This document shows, in pieces, positions 55,408 to 64,000 of a stretch of 64,000 nucleotides of DNA. The position numbers were made by a program, and so were the translations under genes. Every line of letters starts with the position of its first letter. The stretch's first letter is position 1. The notes below the pieces were generated by a model. That model was not told the origin of the DNA. It ran no database searches and saw only the letters and a program-made list of their open reading frames with translations. The stretch comes from Candidatus Pantoea floridensis (lineage in GTDB: Bacteria > Pseudomonadota > Gammaproteobacteria > Enterobacterales > Enterobacteriaceae), in assembly GCF_900215435.1 (NCBI RefSeq), contig NZ_OCMY01000001.1, forward strand, positions 3,782,001 to 3,846,000. The letters run 5' to 3'.

Positions 55408-55863
55408 TTATTTCAGCGCCTGAGCGGCAGCCTCTGAAGCCTGATTATCCAGTTCCTGTTTGGGGGTGCTGACGCCAACGGCACCGACCACTTCACTCTG
55501 CAGCTGGAGCGGGAACCCCCCGCCGAGTGCGACGGCATGCGGGATGGCGAGAACGGTGGTTTCGCCACTCTGTAAGCGCTGCATAAATTTCAGCGAGGGG
55601 GTGTGATACAACGCCGAGGTGCGGGCTTTACCTATCGCGGCATCGACACAACCCGGCGAGGCGCCGTCAAGGCGCTGGAAGGCCAGCAGCGTGCCGCTGG
55701 CATCAACCACGGCCACGCAGCCGGTGCTGTGCTGCGCGCTGATGCTATTTTTTACACGGGTCATAACCTGATTGGTGAGGCTGGCGTCCAGCGCGGCGGC
55801 GCTGGCCTGGCCAGCGCCCGCTGCCAGCAGCAGGGAAAGGGCGACAGATGCTCTACTCTTCAT
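55408..55863 (-). CDS. Exported GlcG/HbpS-family protein
   Basis: The 151-residue precursor has a Sec signal peptide (cleaved near SAA). The mature domain is of the GlcG/HbpS (DUF336) family: CVAVVDASGTLLAFQRLDGA and the GGGFPLQLQSEVVGAVGVSTP region. Family members bind heme or small ligands; function differs between them. It lies 15 bp before the dehydrogenase small subunit in the same direction, so a role in cofactor handling or protection of the cytochrome is possible. Confidence 0.85.
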   Translation of the reverse strand: MKSRASVALSLLLAAGAGQASAAALDASLTNQVMTRVKNSISAQHSTGCVAVVDASGTLLAFQRLDGASPGCVDAAIGKARTSALYHTPSLKFMQRLQSGETTVLAIPHAVALGGGFPLQLQSEVVGAVGVSTPKQELDNQASEAAAQALK

Positions 55864-55977
55864 TTTTTGCTTCCGATATTTATTGTTTTAAACGTGCTCT
55901 CGTCTCGCTTACGCTACGCTGTTGCAAAAATGTAAACAATTGCCGATAAACAAAACGCATACCGCTATCCGTATAAC

Positions 55978-56862
55978 TCATTGAGGTGGATAGATCTTAT
56001 CCAGCGTCTCTTGCCAGATGAACGGTGTCAGTTGTTGATAGCGCAGGGAGCGGGCGTTTAACGCATCTATCAGCCCTTGCTGTGTGGCAACAATTGCTGC
56101 GCTCATCGCGGCCGGCACCTTGACGTCTTGCAGTGTTTTCACCACTTCCTGCATCTCTTCCGCACGTCGCTGGCCGTGCTCCGCCACGCGGCTAATCAGG
56201 TAGTGCGGCAGCCGATCGTTCCAGCCCAGCGAAGGAAAACTGGCGTGCAGCGAGTCAAGTACCGCTTGCTCGACGCCGTACTGTCGTGCTGCGCTCAGGC
56301 ATTCAGTGGTCAGCGCTTCCAATCCTTTAATCATCACGCTACGGCACATCTTGATCGCCGAAGCTTCACCCACTTCGCTACCCAGCATGCGGCTGTTGCA
56401 ACCGAGCTGTTGTAGCAGCAGCTGTACTTGAGCTGCCTGAACGCCGCCGATCAGCAGCGGCGTGTCCAGCCGCTTGGGCGGTACCGGCGCCATTACCGCC
56501 ACGTCAATATAGCTGGCACCGGCGGCGTTAATCGCTTCAGCCGCGGCACGTTTGGTATGCGGTGCCACTGAGTTAAGATCGAGAAAATGCTGCCCGGTCC
56601 GCAATAGCGGTGCGGCCTGCTGCGCCACGTTTAGCGCCTGCGATGCGGTCACCGTGGAGAGCACCAGCGCGGCATCCTGCAACGCTTCAGCCAGCGAGTC
56701 GGCCAGCCGCACGCCGCTGTGCTGCGCTTTTTGCCGTAGCGCGGGCAGGTTCTCGGCCTCAAGGGCTTTACGATCCCATACCGTTATCGCATTGCCCTGC
56801 GCCTGTAAGTCATGGGCCAGAATGCCGCCCGCTTCGCCAAAACCAATAAACGTGATGTTCAT
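55978..56862 (-). CDS. NAD(P)-dependent dehydrogenase (6PGDH-like, DUF1932) in the gallate cluster
   Basis: The 294-residue protein has an N-terminal Rossmann domain (FIGFGEAGGILAHDL) and a C-terminal DUF1932 domain. It resembles hydroxyisobutyrate/6-phosphogluconate dehydrogenases; the lysine of the active-site region (SAIKMCRSVMIKG) is kept. ATG 56862 follows AAGGAG inside the end of galD, so it is translated with the gallate genes. No step of the standard gallate pathway needs it. It may reduce or oxidise a side product such as a keto-acid intermediate. Confidence 0.8.
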   Translation of the reverse strand: MNITFIGFGEAGGILAHDLQAQGNAITVWDRKALEAENLPALRQKAQHSGVRLADSLAEALQDAALVLSTVTASQALNVAQQAAPLLRTGQHFLDLNSVAPHTKRAAAEAINAAGASYIDVAVMAPVPPKRLDTPLLIGGVQAAQVQLLLQQLGCNSRMLGSEVGEASAIKMCRSVMIKGLEALTTECLSAARQYGVEQAVLDSLHASFPSLGWNDRLPHYLISRVAEHGQRRAEEMQEVVKTLQDVKVPAAMSAAIVATQQGLIDALNARSLRYQQLTPFIWQETLDKIYPPQ

Positions 56863-56865
56863 CAA

Positions 56866-57954
56866 CTACTCCTTGCTGAAAGGCCAGATCGCCGCTGGAA
56901 TCAACACTTCACCGGCAAAAATCGCGCGTGCGGTGCGCAGCAAACCGCAGCCCGCCAGCGGGTTATCACCGCTGCGCTGTAGCAGTACGCTGAACTCACC
57001 GCTCGGGTGTTCCACGCTTAGGCGCTGCTGAGGCGCATCGCTGGTGCGCGCCAGGCCGTCGGCGACGCTACCCGGGATCAGACAGGCGCTGGCGACGCTC
57101 ACCGCGCCGAGCACGCCAATCGAGGCGTGGCAGCGGTGGGGAATAAAGGTGCGTGAGCTGATCGCGCCGCCGTGGCGTGCCTCAGCCAGTAGAGTCACTT
57201 TCGGCACCGTGCGCTGGCTGACATCACCCAGATTCATGCGCGGCCCGGCCTGCAGCCGAATCGACTCCAGCCGCTGTTTCAGCTCGCTGTCGTTATCCAA
57301 CGCTTCGCGACTTTCATAGCCGCTGCGATTGATATCCGCAGCACGCACCAGGATTACCGGCATACCGTTGTCGATGCAGGTGACGTCGATGCCGTCAAAG
57401 CGATCGCGCGGTTGACCGGTCGGCAGTAGGGCGCCACAGCTCGATCCCGCAATATCGTTAAAGGTGAGGGCGATCTCGCCCGCCGTGCCTGGTACGCCGT
57501 CGATGCGCAGTTCGCCGTCATAGTCGACTTCCCCGCCGAGCGTGGCGAACGCTGCCTCAGCAATTTGCCCGGTGTTCTGCATAAAGATGCGCACCGTGGT
57601 GCGTTCACGGCCCGGCGCAACCAGCCCGCGTTCGACCGCGAAGGGCCCAACGGCAGCGAGAATATTGCCGCAGTTTTGCCCGTAATCGACGCGGGGTTGA
57701 TCGACGTTGACCTGGGCAAACAGGTAGTCGACATCGGCATCGTCGCGGCTGGACGCGCTGACGATCGCCACTTTGCTGGTCAGCGGATCGGCGCCCCCCA
57801 GGCCATCTATCTGGCGAATATCAGGCGATCCCATTACCGCCAGCAGCACCCGGTCACGCGCTGCGGGATCGGCTGGCAGATCCTGGGCCAGAAAGCAGGC
57901 GGCTTTTGAGGTGCCGCCGCGCATCAACAAGCAGGGAATGCGACGCTGGCGCAT
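56866..57954 (-). CDS. galD: 4-oxalomesaconate tautomerase
   Basis: GalD converts the keto form of oxalomesaconate to its enol form in gallate catabolism. The 362-residue protein is of the PrpF/DUF453 isomerase family: RIPCLLMRGGTSKAACFL at the start, GLGGADPLTSKVAIV, then DYGQNCGNILAAVGPFA with a likely catalytic Cys, and RTFIPHRCHASIGVLGA. It follows galC by 3 bp and abuts the DUF1932 gene. Confidence 0.9.
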   Translation of the reverse strand: MRQRRIPCLLMRGGTSKAACFLAQDLPADPAARDRVLLAVMGSPDIRQIDGLGGADPLTSKVAIVSASSRDDADVDYLFAQVNVDQPRVDYGQNCGNILAAVGPFAVERGLVAPGRERTTVRIFMQNTGQIAEAAFATLGGEVDYDGELRIDGVPGTAGEIALTFNDIAGSSCGALLPTGQPRDRFDGIDVTCIDNGMPVILVRAADINRSGYESREALDNDSELKQRLESIRLQAGPRMNLGDVSQRTVPKVTLLAEARHGGAISSRTFIPHRCHASIGVLGAVSVASACLIPGSVADGLARTSDAPQQRLSVEHPSGEFSVLLQRSGDNPLAGCGLLRTARAIFAGEVLIPAAIWPFSKE

Positions 57955-57957
57955 GGC

Positions 57958-58671
57958 TTACTCCTCCAGTTGATCAAGCGTGTCGAGATAGCGCAGTCCT
58001 TTTTCCGCCAGGCGCGGGCGCATCTGGTAAATATCCAGCCCCAGCTCACCGTCTGCCAGGCGGGCACGTTTACTCTCCTCTAGCGCTTCACGCTGACGCG
58101 CTTTTTCCGCCACGCTGGCGGCGTTACTGCGTGGCACCACTACCACGCCGTCGTCGTCGGCCACGATCACGTCACCGGGCCAGACCAGCTGTCCGGCGCA
58201 CACTAGCGGGACATTGACCGAACCGAGCGTCTCTTTCACGGTGCCTTGCGCATACACCGCACGCGACCAGACCGCGAAACCCATTGCGCGCAGCGTGCGG
58301 CTATCGCGCACCCCCACATCTGCCACCAGTCCGCGTACGCCGCGTGACTGAAGCGAGGTTGCCAGCAGATCGCCAAAAAAGCCGTCACTGCACGGTGAAG
58401 TGGGCGCTACCACCAGCACATCGCCCGGCTGACACAATTCCACCGCCACGTGGAACATCCAGTTATCGCCTGGTGCCACCAGCACGGTGATTGCACTGCC
58501 AGCAATGCCACAATCCTGCTGAATGGGGCGAATGGCGGGATTGAGCAAGCCTGTGCGCCCCTGCGCTTCGTGTACGGTGGCGACACCTGAGCGGGCCAGG
58601 GCGTCGATATCTGCAGCAGCAGCACGTTGAATAGTGCGCACCGCCACGCCTTTTTTACCGATGAGGCTCAT
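57958..58671 (-). CDS. galC: 4-carboxy-4-hydroxy-2-oxoadipate aldolase
   Basis: GalC cleaves the last six-carbon intermediate to pyruvate and oxaloacetate. The 237-residue protein is an RraA-like metal-dependent (class II) aldolase, with [11 protein letters not shown] and the [26 protein letters not shown] block. It starts at ATG 58671, overlapping galB by 4 bp; a longer upstream frame lies wholly inside galB and is not real. Confidence 0.92.
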   Translation of the reverse strand: MSLIGKKGVAVRTIQRAAAADIDALARSGVATVHEAQGRTGLLNPAIRPIQQDCGIAGSAITVLVAPGDNWMFHVAVELCQPGDVLVVAPTSPCSDGFFGDLLATSLQSRGVRGLVADVGVRDSRTLRAMGFAVWSRAVYAQGTVKETLGSVNVPLVCAGQLVWPGDVIVADDDGVVVVPRSNAASVAEKARQREALEESKRARLADGELGLDIYQMRPRLAEKGLRYLDTLDQLEE

Positions 58672-59408
58672 GCCAAATCCTCCGTTACGCGTGGGAAGAT
58701 GCTTTGATAGCCTTCGCCATAAACGATATCGCGCTGGCTGGTGATCCCGACGTTGCGCTTGGCCTGCACGCCGCGCTGCTGTGCGACGCGCGTGTAGTAT
58801 TCCCACAGATGTTCCTGCCCGGCCATGCACTGAATTGCCTGATATTTCTTATCCCACACCGAGGTGATATCCAGCAGCACATCCGGTTTCCAGTTGCACT
58901 GCTCTGGCTGATGCGGTTCGAAGCAGTAAACCGGCGGTGCACCAACGATTTTTTCGCCCGGACGATAACCTTCAGCCTGGGCGATAATGCGCGCTTCCTG
59001 CGCAAGGTGCGTGGCCATTGGGTGATCGTAGTTGTAGGGATCCTGCAATGAGTGGGTCAGGACAAAGTGCGGCTGCACCCGACGATAAACATCGGCCAGG
59101 CGGAACAGGGTTTCTTTGTCGGCACGCAGCGGGTAATCGCCAAGGTCAAAAAACTCGATGCTGGCCCCCAGAATGTCGGCCGCCGCCTGCGCCTCGCTGC
59201 GCCGGGCAGTTTTCACTTTCTCTTCGCTCATCTCCCCTTTACGCCACAGCTTGGCCGATTCACCGCGTTCGCCAAATGAGAGACAGACAACGTGCACCGC
59301 GTAGCCCTGTGCATGATGAAGCGCGATGGCGCCACCCGCGCGCCAGACGAAATCTGCTGAGTGCGCGCTGACCACCAGCGCGGTTTTTTTAGCTGTATTT
59401 TCGGTCAT
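58668..59408 (-). CDS. galB: 4-oxalomesaconate hydratase
   Basis: GalB hydrates enol-oxalomesaconate to 4-carboxy-4-hydroxy-2-oxoadipate. The 246-residue protein belongs to the PIG-L/LmbE-like metal-dependent family, in which GalB of Pseudomonas putida is a zinc hydratase. The metal-binding motif reads AHSAD (His16, Asp19), and [12 protein letters not shown] supplies the downstream His residues. It is divergent from the LysR gene across 128 bp that should carry the operator. Confidence 0.9.
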   Translation of the reverse strand: MTENTAKKTALVVSAHSADFVWRAGGAIALHHAQGYAVHVVCLSFGERGESAKLWRKGEMSEEKVKTARRSEAQAAADILGASIEFFDLGDYPLRADKETLFRLADVYRRVQPHFVLTHSLQDPYNYDHPMATHLAQEARIIAQAEGYRPGEKIVGAPPVYCFEPHQPEQCNWKPDVLLDITSVWDKKYQAIQCMAGQEHLWEYYTRVAQQRGVQAKRNVGITSQRDIVYGEGYQSIFPRVTEDLA

Positions 59409-59536
59409 GTTTAGTCCTCCGCTGTTTTTTCCATGCTGTCACTGCGGGCGCGGTGCGGATAATTCATTTGATTGCAGCGGGTATGCGTTTTATTTATATT
59501 GCGACATCGATCGGTGGAGAAAGTGGGCAGGGAAAG

Positions 59537-60763
59537 ATGGCGAAAAATGCGAGTCAGGAACTGACAAACTTGATGCAAATCAGAGCCTTTTGTCAGGTGG
59601 TAGCACAGGGAAGTGTCTCTCGTGCGGCAGATGAATTATTTCGCACCCAGTCGGCGATTACGCGCGCCATTCGCGACCTTGAAGTCACGTTAGGCGTCAC
59701 GCTGTTTGAGCGCCACGCTGGCGGCATGATGCTGACTGACTTCGGCAAATGTGTACTGCCGCGCGCCTTACGCGCGATTGAGGAGTTGCATCAGGTACCG
59801 CAGCGCCTGGCTAAACTGCAGGGGCGTGGCGCACAGCGTAGCGATGCCGAACCGCTGTGGTTGTTCAACGTGCGGCGCCTGCAAATTTTTATCACCTTAT
59901 GTCAGACACGACATATGCAGACGGTGGCGACGCGTCTCGAACTCAGCCAACCTGCAGTGAGTGCCGCACTGCGCGTGCTGGAAAATGGAGCAGGTATCGC
60001 GCTGCTGGAACGCACGCCACAAGGCATGATGCCTTCACTCGCTGGACGGGAAATCGAGCCTAACGTGCGACGTGCGCTGAATGAACTGCGCCATATTCCG
60101 GCTGATATTGCCGCGCGTAGTGGGATTCTGGAGGGGACAGTGCGCGTCGGTGCCTTGCCGCTGGGTCGCACGCGGATATTGCCGCAGGCGATCGTGATGC
60201 TGACGGCGCGTTATCCGGGGGTTCGCGTGGTGACCAGTGAAAGCGCCTTTGGCGTGCTGGCCGCGGAAATGCGCTCCGGCGATGTTGATTTTATCTTTGG
60301 TGCGCTGCGTCGCGATGAAGAGGCGTTAGACGTTACGCGAGAAACACTGTTCTCAGAGCGTATGGTGTTGTTGGCGCGCCACGATCATCCGCTGGTGGGA
60401 CGTGAGATTGCTACCGACGATCTGCGCGCTGCGCGTTGGGTGTTGCCGCGTTCGGCAACGCCAGCGCGCTATCTGCTGAATAACAGTTTCCAGGCGATGA
60501 GCATTCCGGCGCCGGATCCGGTGGTGGAAACCGGCGATCTGGCACTGGTGCGTGGCTTGCTGCTGCAGTCCGACATGCTGGCGGCCGTCTCCGCCCATCA
60601 GCTGGAAGTTGAGCTGGCCTCCGGCGCGCTGGTGGCGTTGCCGGTGCCGTTGCCGGATACCGAACGCGCCATCGGGCTGACGGTGCGTGCAGGCTGCCTG
60701 CACTCTCCGGCAGCGGATGCGTTGATCCGCTGCCTGCGTGAAGTGTGCGGGCAGGGTGAATAG
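59537..60763 (+). CDS. galR: LysR-type regulator with two N-terminal DNA-binding domains
   Basis: This is the probable activator of the gallate operons. The 408-residue protein (ATG 59537, AGGGA upstream) has two complete LysR-type winged-helix domains in tandem: residues 13-72 (VSRAADELFRTQSAITRAI, then LGVTLFER) and 113-172 (MQTVATRLELSQPAVSAAL, then IALLER). A single ligand-binding domain follows from about 200. Normal LysR proteins are near 300 residues with one such domain. It lies between the two divergent gallate operons; its stop abuts the aroQ stop. An earlier in-frame ATG (59453) lacks support. Confidence 0.87.
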   Translation: MAKNASQELTNLMQIRAFCQVVAQGSVSRAADELFRTQSAITRAIRDLEVTLGVTLFERHAGGMMLTDFGKCVLPRALRAIEELHQVPQRLAKLQGRGAQRSDAEPLWLFNVRRLQIFITLCQTRHMQTVATRLELSQPAVSAALRVLENGAGIALLERTPQGMMPSLAGREIEPNVRRALNELRHIPADIAARSGILEGTVRVGALPLGRTRILPQAIVMLTARYPGVRVVTSESAFGVLAAEMRSGDVDFIFGALRRDEEALDVTRETLFSERMVLLARHDHPLVGREIATDDLRAARWVLPRSATPARYLLNNSFQAMSIPAPDPVVETGDLALVRGLLLQSDMLAAVSAHQLEVELASGALVALPVPLPDTERAIGLTVRAGCLHSPAADALIRCLREVCGQGE

Positions 60764-61195
60764 TCAGCTTACGCGCGCCGCTTCCATCAACGCATAGCGG
60801 TAGCCGCGTATACCGTAGCCGCAGATCACACCCTGCGCCACGTCCGAAAGATAGGAGTGGTGACGAAAGGGTTCACGTTTGTGCACGTTGGTAATGTGCA
60901 CTTCCCATAGCGGCAGCGCCACGCCGGTAACGGCATCGCGGATCGCTACCGAGGTGTGCGTCCATGCCGCCGGATTGATCACCAGCGCCTGCGCCTGTAG
61001 GCGCGCCTGCTGTATCCACTCGATCATTTCACCTTCGTGGTTGGTCTGACGAAACTCAATCGCCACGCCGAGCTCTTCCGCCGTTGCGCGGCATAGCGCT
61101 TCCACGCTTTGCAGCGTGTCGGAGCCGTAGGTTTCCGGCTCGCGGGTGCCCAGTAAATTGAGGTTCGGGCCGTTCAAAACATAGATGGTTCTCAT
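60764..61195 (-). CDS. aroQ: Type II 3-dehydroquinate dehydratase
   Basis: AroQ interconverts 3-dehydroquinate and 3-dehydroshikimate. The 143-residue protein has [19 protein letters not shown] at the start (Arg18 and Tyr23 in the active-site lid), the [10 protein letters not shown] loop and [14 protein letters not shown] with the catalytic His. It is coupled to the PDC hydrolase gene (4-bp overlap), so it is expressed with gallate catabolism and probably works in the degradative direction on quinate or shikimate. Confidence 0.94.
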   Translation of the reverse strand: MRTIYVLNGPNLNLLGTREPETYGSDTLQSVEALCRATAEELGVAIEFRQTNHEGEMIEWIQQARLQAQALVINPAAWTHTSVAIRDAVTGVALPLWEVHITNVHKREPFRHHSYLSDVAQGVICGYGIRGYRYALMEAARVS

Positions 61196-62031
61196 CGTGA
61201 CTCCTGTAATTCAGTAAAACCAAACAGCCGCTGCGGCGTGTGCCACAGCACCTGACGGCGGCTCTTTTCATCGGGGATCAGCTGTTCGATGAGCAGCAGT
61301 TGCGTGCCCATATCCATGCGTTCAGTAGCGCGCAGGAAGGGCCAGTCCGAGCCCCACATGCAGTGTTCCGCGCCGAAAGCGTCCAGCAAAGCCAGCAAAT
61401 AAGGATGACCATCGCTAAAGGGATACGGCTGGCGGGTGAATTTCGCCAGCCCGGAGAGCTTGACGCTGGTGCGTTGCTGACCGGCCAGCGACAGCAGCGC
61501 CTGAAACGCCGGTTGTGCTAAGCCTGCGCCCACATCCGGCCGACCCGAATGGTCAATCAGCAGGCGCGTGCGGGTGCGTGACAGTAGCGGCATCAGTGCC
61601 AGTAGCTGGTCGTTTTGCACCTGGATTTGAGCAAACAGATCCAGCTCCGCTAGCCTGCCCATCAGGCCATCCAGCTGAATAAACGGTTCGGTGCCCAACA
61701 TCGCCACGTTAAGCGCTACACCGACAATGCCCTGTGATTTCAGGCAGGCGAGCGTATCGCTATCCACATCACGCGGCGTAACCGCAATGCCCTTAAAACG
61801 GCCTTCACCGCGTTTGATGGTATCCAACAGGCAGCGGTTGTCGGTGTTGTAACCCGAGGTTGGACCGACAATCAGCGAGTGGCGGATGTTGTAGGCCTGC
61901 ATCACGGCGCGATAGTAATCCGGCGTTGCCAGCTCGTGCCCGTCTGGGTTATAGGCGCTTTCGGGCGCCCAGGGAAAGTTTTTAGGGTCAAAAACGTGGT
62001 GATGGCAGTCGATGACCGGTTGCGTAAACAT
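61192..62031 (-). CDS. ligI: 2-pyrone-4,6-dicarboxylate hydrolase (LigI-like amidohydrolase)
   Basis: The 279-residue amidohydrolase-family protein has an N-terminal DCHHHVFDP and a C-terminal WGSDWPFLR with the catalytic Asp, the pattern of LigI-type lactonases. LigI opens PDC to oxalomesaconate. PDC also forms as a by-product of gallate cleavage, so this enzyme would return it to the main path. Its start overlaps the dioxygenase stop (TGATG). Confidence 0.85.
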   Translation of the reverse strand: MFTQPVIDCHHHVFDPKNFPWAPESAYNPDGHELATPDYYRAVMQAYNIRHSLIVGPTSGYNTDNRCLLDTIKRGEGRFKGIAVTPRDVDSDTLACLKSQGIVGVALNVAMLGTEPFIQLDGLMGRLAELDLFAQIQVQNDQLLALMPLLSRTRTRLLIDHSGRPDVGAGLAQPAFQALLSLAGQQRTSVKLSGLAKFTRQPYPFSDGHPYLLALLDAFGAEHCMWGSDWPFLRATERMDMGTQLLLIEQLIPDEKSRRQVLWHTPQRLFGFTELQESR

Positions 62032-63290
62032 CAGTCTGCTTTCCCCGCCACCGAATAGAGCACTTGTTGATTGCGCGTCTGCTGGAACTGCTCCAGCGTT
62101 TCGCCACGCATCGCCGAGTAGATATGCAGGTTAGAGACGCCAACCACCGCGCCGAGTTTTTCCAGCAGGAAGAAACTGACGCCATAATGGATCATGCCGC
62201 GCCAGTCGAGCTGGGTGATGAGTGCTTGCTCTTCAGCGGTTAAACCCGCTTCCTGATACAGCGCCTGCGGGGCTTCGCGGAACCGCTTACGCCATTCAGG
62301 TTGAATCATGCGGTGCAGGAAGCGGTTGATTCGCAGCGCTTTCAGGCTGCGCGCCTGGGTAAAGGGATAGGTGCCTGGCAGTTTTTCCACACCGCTCAGC
62401 TGCAGATTAATCTTGTCGCGCTGGCGCTGATGTACATCTACCGGTGCCTCACGCGACTGGTTTTCGAGGATTAGCGTGGCGATGCCGGTCATCGAAGGCA
62501 GATAATAGTCCTGATGCAACTTCTCGACGTTAGCCGACAGCGCACCGCGCATGATCAGCCACATAATCACTTCCGCACCTTCCAGACCGCCGAGCGTGGC
62601 GTATTCCGCCAGAGTGATTTCGGTCAGGCGTTCAGGATCGTTGATCAGCAGATCGATAAACTGCGCATCCCATTCTGGATTATTGAAGCCGCAGCGCTCG
62701 CCGTGCACCTGATGAGAAACGCCACCGGTCGCCACCACCGCAACCTTCAGATCCTCCGGGAAACTCTCCACTGCGCGTTTCAGCGCCTGACCCAATTTAT
62801 AGCAACGGCGCGCCGTTGGAATCGGGAACTGTAAAACGCCCACCGCCAGCGGAACCACCTGCATTGGCCAGCCGCCTTGCCACGGTGCCAGCGCCGAAAG
62901 CGGAGAAAATAGCCCGTGATCCAGTGCTTTGTCCTGGAAGAATGACATATCGAACTCATCGGCCATCAGGCTGGCACCAATATGCTGCGACAGCGCCGCA
63001 TGGCCTTTTACCGGCGGCAAATCGCGCGGTCCGCCACCTTCATCTGCGACGGCATATTCATCATCAATGCCCAGTACAAAGGCCGAGTAGTGATCGAAAA
63101 AGAACGAGGTAACGTGATCGTTAAACACATACAGCAGCACATCCGGTTTCTTCTCTTCCAGCCAGCGCTGCATCGGCGCAAAGCCATCGAATATTGGCGC
63201 CCATGCGCCTTCCTGCTGTTTGTTGTGATCGACCGCGAAGCCAATGGTGGGGGTATGAGAAACTGCCAGACCGCCTATGATTTTAGCCAT
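62031..63290 (-). CDS. galA: Gallate dioxygenase (fused LigAB type)
   Basis: GalA opens the ring of gallate by extradiol cleavage using Fe(II). The 419-residue protein fuses a LigB-like catalytic domain (1-~280) to a LigA-like domain (~300-419), the architecture of DesB/GalA; protocatechuate 4,5-dioxygenases usually have two chains. Probable iron ligands are His12 (SHTP), His59 (NDHVTSFFFDH) and a Glu in the LEGAE stretch (237-240), with the base His193 (GGVSH). It is the first enzyme of the operon after the transporter (17-bp gap). Confidence 0.95.
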   Translation of the reverse strand: MAKIIGGLAVSHTPTIGFAVDHNKQQEGAWAPIFDGFAPMQRWLEEKKPDVLLYVFNDHVTSFFFDHYSAFVLGIDDEYAVADEGGGPRDLPPVKGHAALSQHIGASLMADEFDMSFFQDKALDHGLFSPLSALAPWQGGWPMQVVPLAVGVLQFPIPTARRCYKLGQALKRAVESFPEDLKVAVVATGGVSHQVHGERCGFNNPEWDAQFIDLLINDPERLTEITLAEYATLGGLEGAEVIMWLIMRGALSANVEKLHQDYYLPSMTGIATLILENQSREAPVDVHQRQRDKINLQLSGVEKLPGTYPFTQARSLKALRINRFLHRMIQPEWRKRFREAPQALYQEAGLTAEEQALITQLDWRGMIHYGVSFFLLEKLGAVVGVSNLHIYSAMRGETLEQFQQTRNQQVLYSVAGKAD

Positions 63291-63307
63291 GAGTTGTGAC
63301 CTCTATT

Positions 63308-64000
63308 TCATCGATTATTCAGGGTACGCGACAGGGACGGCAGGTCATTAAGGTCGATGCCTTTGACCTGACGCGTCACCTGCGCAGGGTGATGTCGGGT
63401 GATGGAGAGTGCCGCCAAAACTGCCGGGAGCGACAAAACGATAAAAATAGCGGTTTGCCCAGGAAAAACGCCGAGCAGCACGCCGCCCAGAGAAGAGCTG
63501 ATAATGGCACCGCTACGGCCAATACCGTGCATCCAGCACACGCCAGTGGCACGCATTTCGGTGGGGTAGAATGCGGGAGAAAATGCCTGCAATCCGGTTT
63601 GCGCCCCGTTGATGCAAATACCCGCCATGAATACCAGCAGTGCCAGCACCGTAGGACCAAAGCCCCAGATTCCCTGCGATACCAGGCAGAAACTGCCCAG
63701 CAGATAGAACAGAGCAATCACGTATTTAGCTTTAAAACGATCCATCAACCCGCCTACCAGCAGGCCGCCAACCGTTCCGCCCAGCTGGAATAAGCCGGCA
63801 ACAATCGCTGCGCGCTCCAGCGTCACGCCGCCGGACCGCATAATGGTCGGCAACCAGCCGTTGAGCAGGTAGATGACAAACAGTCCCATAAAATAGGTCA
63901 GCCACAACACCAGCGTACCGCCGGCATAACCACGGCTGAACAGTTGTAGCACCTGGGCTTTCTTCGGGATCACCGGGGCATTAAGAACGAAGGCGGTCCC
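63308..64000 (-). CDS. MFS aromatic-acid transporter, C-terminal part (gene runs past the window)
   Basis: About 230 C-terminal residues of a major facilitator transporter are present; the N-terminus lies beyond 64,000. Six or so helices are visible (LVLWLTYFMGLFVIYLLNGWL, GGLLVGGLMDRFKAKYV motif between helices 8 and 9, and YPTEMRATGVCWMHGIGRSGAI). The pattern fits the aromatic acid:H+ symporter group (PcaK/GalT). Position ahead of galA makes gallate the likely substrate. Intact status of the missing half cannot be judged. Confidence 0.85.
   Translation of the reverse strand, partial: GTAFVLNAPVIPKKAQVLQLFSRGYAGGTLVLWLTYFMGLFVIYLLNGWLPTIMRSGGVTLERAAIVAGLFQLGGTVGGLLVGGLMDRFKAKYVIALFYLLGSFCLVSQGIWGFGPTVLALLVFMAGICINGAQTGLQAFSPAFYPTEMRATGVCWMHGIGRSGAIISSSLGGVLLGVFPGQTAIFIVLSLPAVLAALSITRHHPAQVTRQVKGIDLNDLPSLSRTLNNR

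Noticed and set aside
58672..58830. N-terminal extension of galC by 53 residues
   Set aside because: The extra part lies entirely within galB in another frame and is Arg-rich without homology; ATG 58671 with the ATGA overlap is the natural start.

Overview
This 64-kb window comes from the chromosome of a plant- or environment-associated member of the Enterobacterales, most likely Pantoea, Erwinia or a close relative. The housekeeping blocks keep the E. coli gene order (ychF-pth-ychH; prs-ispE-lolB / hemA-prfA-prmC-sirB2-sirB1-kdsA-chaA / chaB-chaC; flhBAE) with very similar proteins. Between them sit secretion and catabolic islands that E. coli K-12 lacks at these positions. No tRNA, rRNA, CRISPR array, transposase or integrase was seen.

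Layout. (1) 1-23,688, + strand: the distal half of a complete-looking type VI secretion (T6SS) locus. It opens with the 3' end of vgrG, a DUF4123 adaptor gene, four tandem DUF3304 immunity genes with an exact 530-bp period, and a Tle1-type (DUF2235) phospholipase effector. A six-gene membrane-lipid block follows: ynbA, ynbB, a plsC-like acyltransferase, ynbC, ynbD and a small membrane protein. Then come a PAAR tip gene, an unknown membrane protein, tssM, tssA, tssF, tssG, tssJ, tssE and tagA. The block from the vgrG tail to the small membrane protein is visibly richer in A+T than the flanking structural genes. (2) 23,887-38,433: core housekeeping genes for GTPase/translation, tetrapyrrole, isoprenoid, lipoprotein and KDO synthesis and cation export, plus one GGDEF diguanylate cyclase. 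(3) 38,439-47,429, - strand: a second, reduced T6SS-type locus. It holds a SH3-like lipoprotein, TssL with an OmpA domain, a short TssM, TagF, FHA protein, PppA phosphatase, an unknown exported protein and PpkA kinase. It has no sheath, tube, spike or baseplate gene. (4) 47,430-48,262: a long intergenic region with a near-perfect NtrC-type site, a near-consensus sigma-54 promoter and an intrinsic terminator about 100 nt downstream, which together predict a small RNA. (5) 48,263-51,901: flhBAE. (6) 51,947-55,863: a three-subunit periplasmic flavocytochrome dehydrogenase of the gluconate/sugar type and a GlcG/HbpS-family protein. (7) 55,978-64,000: a gallate meta-cleavage regulon (transporter, dioxygenase, PDC hydrolase, dehydroquinase, tautomerase, aldolase, hydratase, oxidoreductase) around a LysR-type regulator with two DNA-binding domains.

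How the parts may work together. The first locus arms a T6SS spike with a phospholipase and protects the cell with an expanded immunity array. Immediately downstream it encodes what looks like a complete small phospholipid pathway: acylation, CDP-activation, head-group transfer, dephosphorylation and hydrolase/methyltransferase tailoring. My main hypothesis is that this cassette repairs or remodels membrane lipids in a cell that makes and receives phospholipase attacks. The second locus could supply threonine-phosphorylation control and a peptidoglycan-anchored TssL/TssM to the first, or could be a signalling system of its own. The catabolic end of the window fits growth on plant tannin breakdown products and sugar acids.
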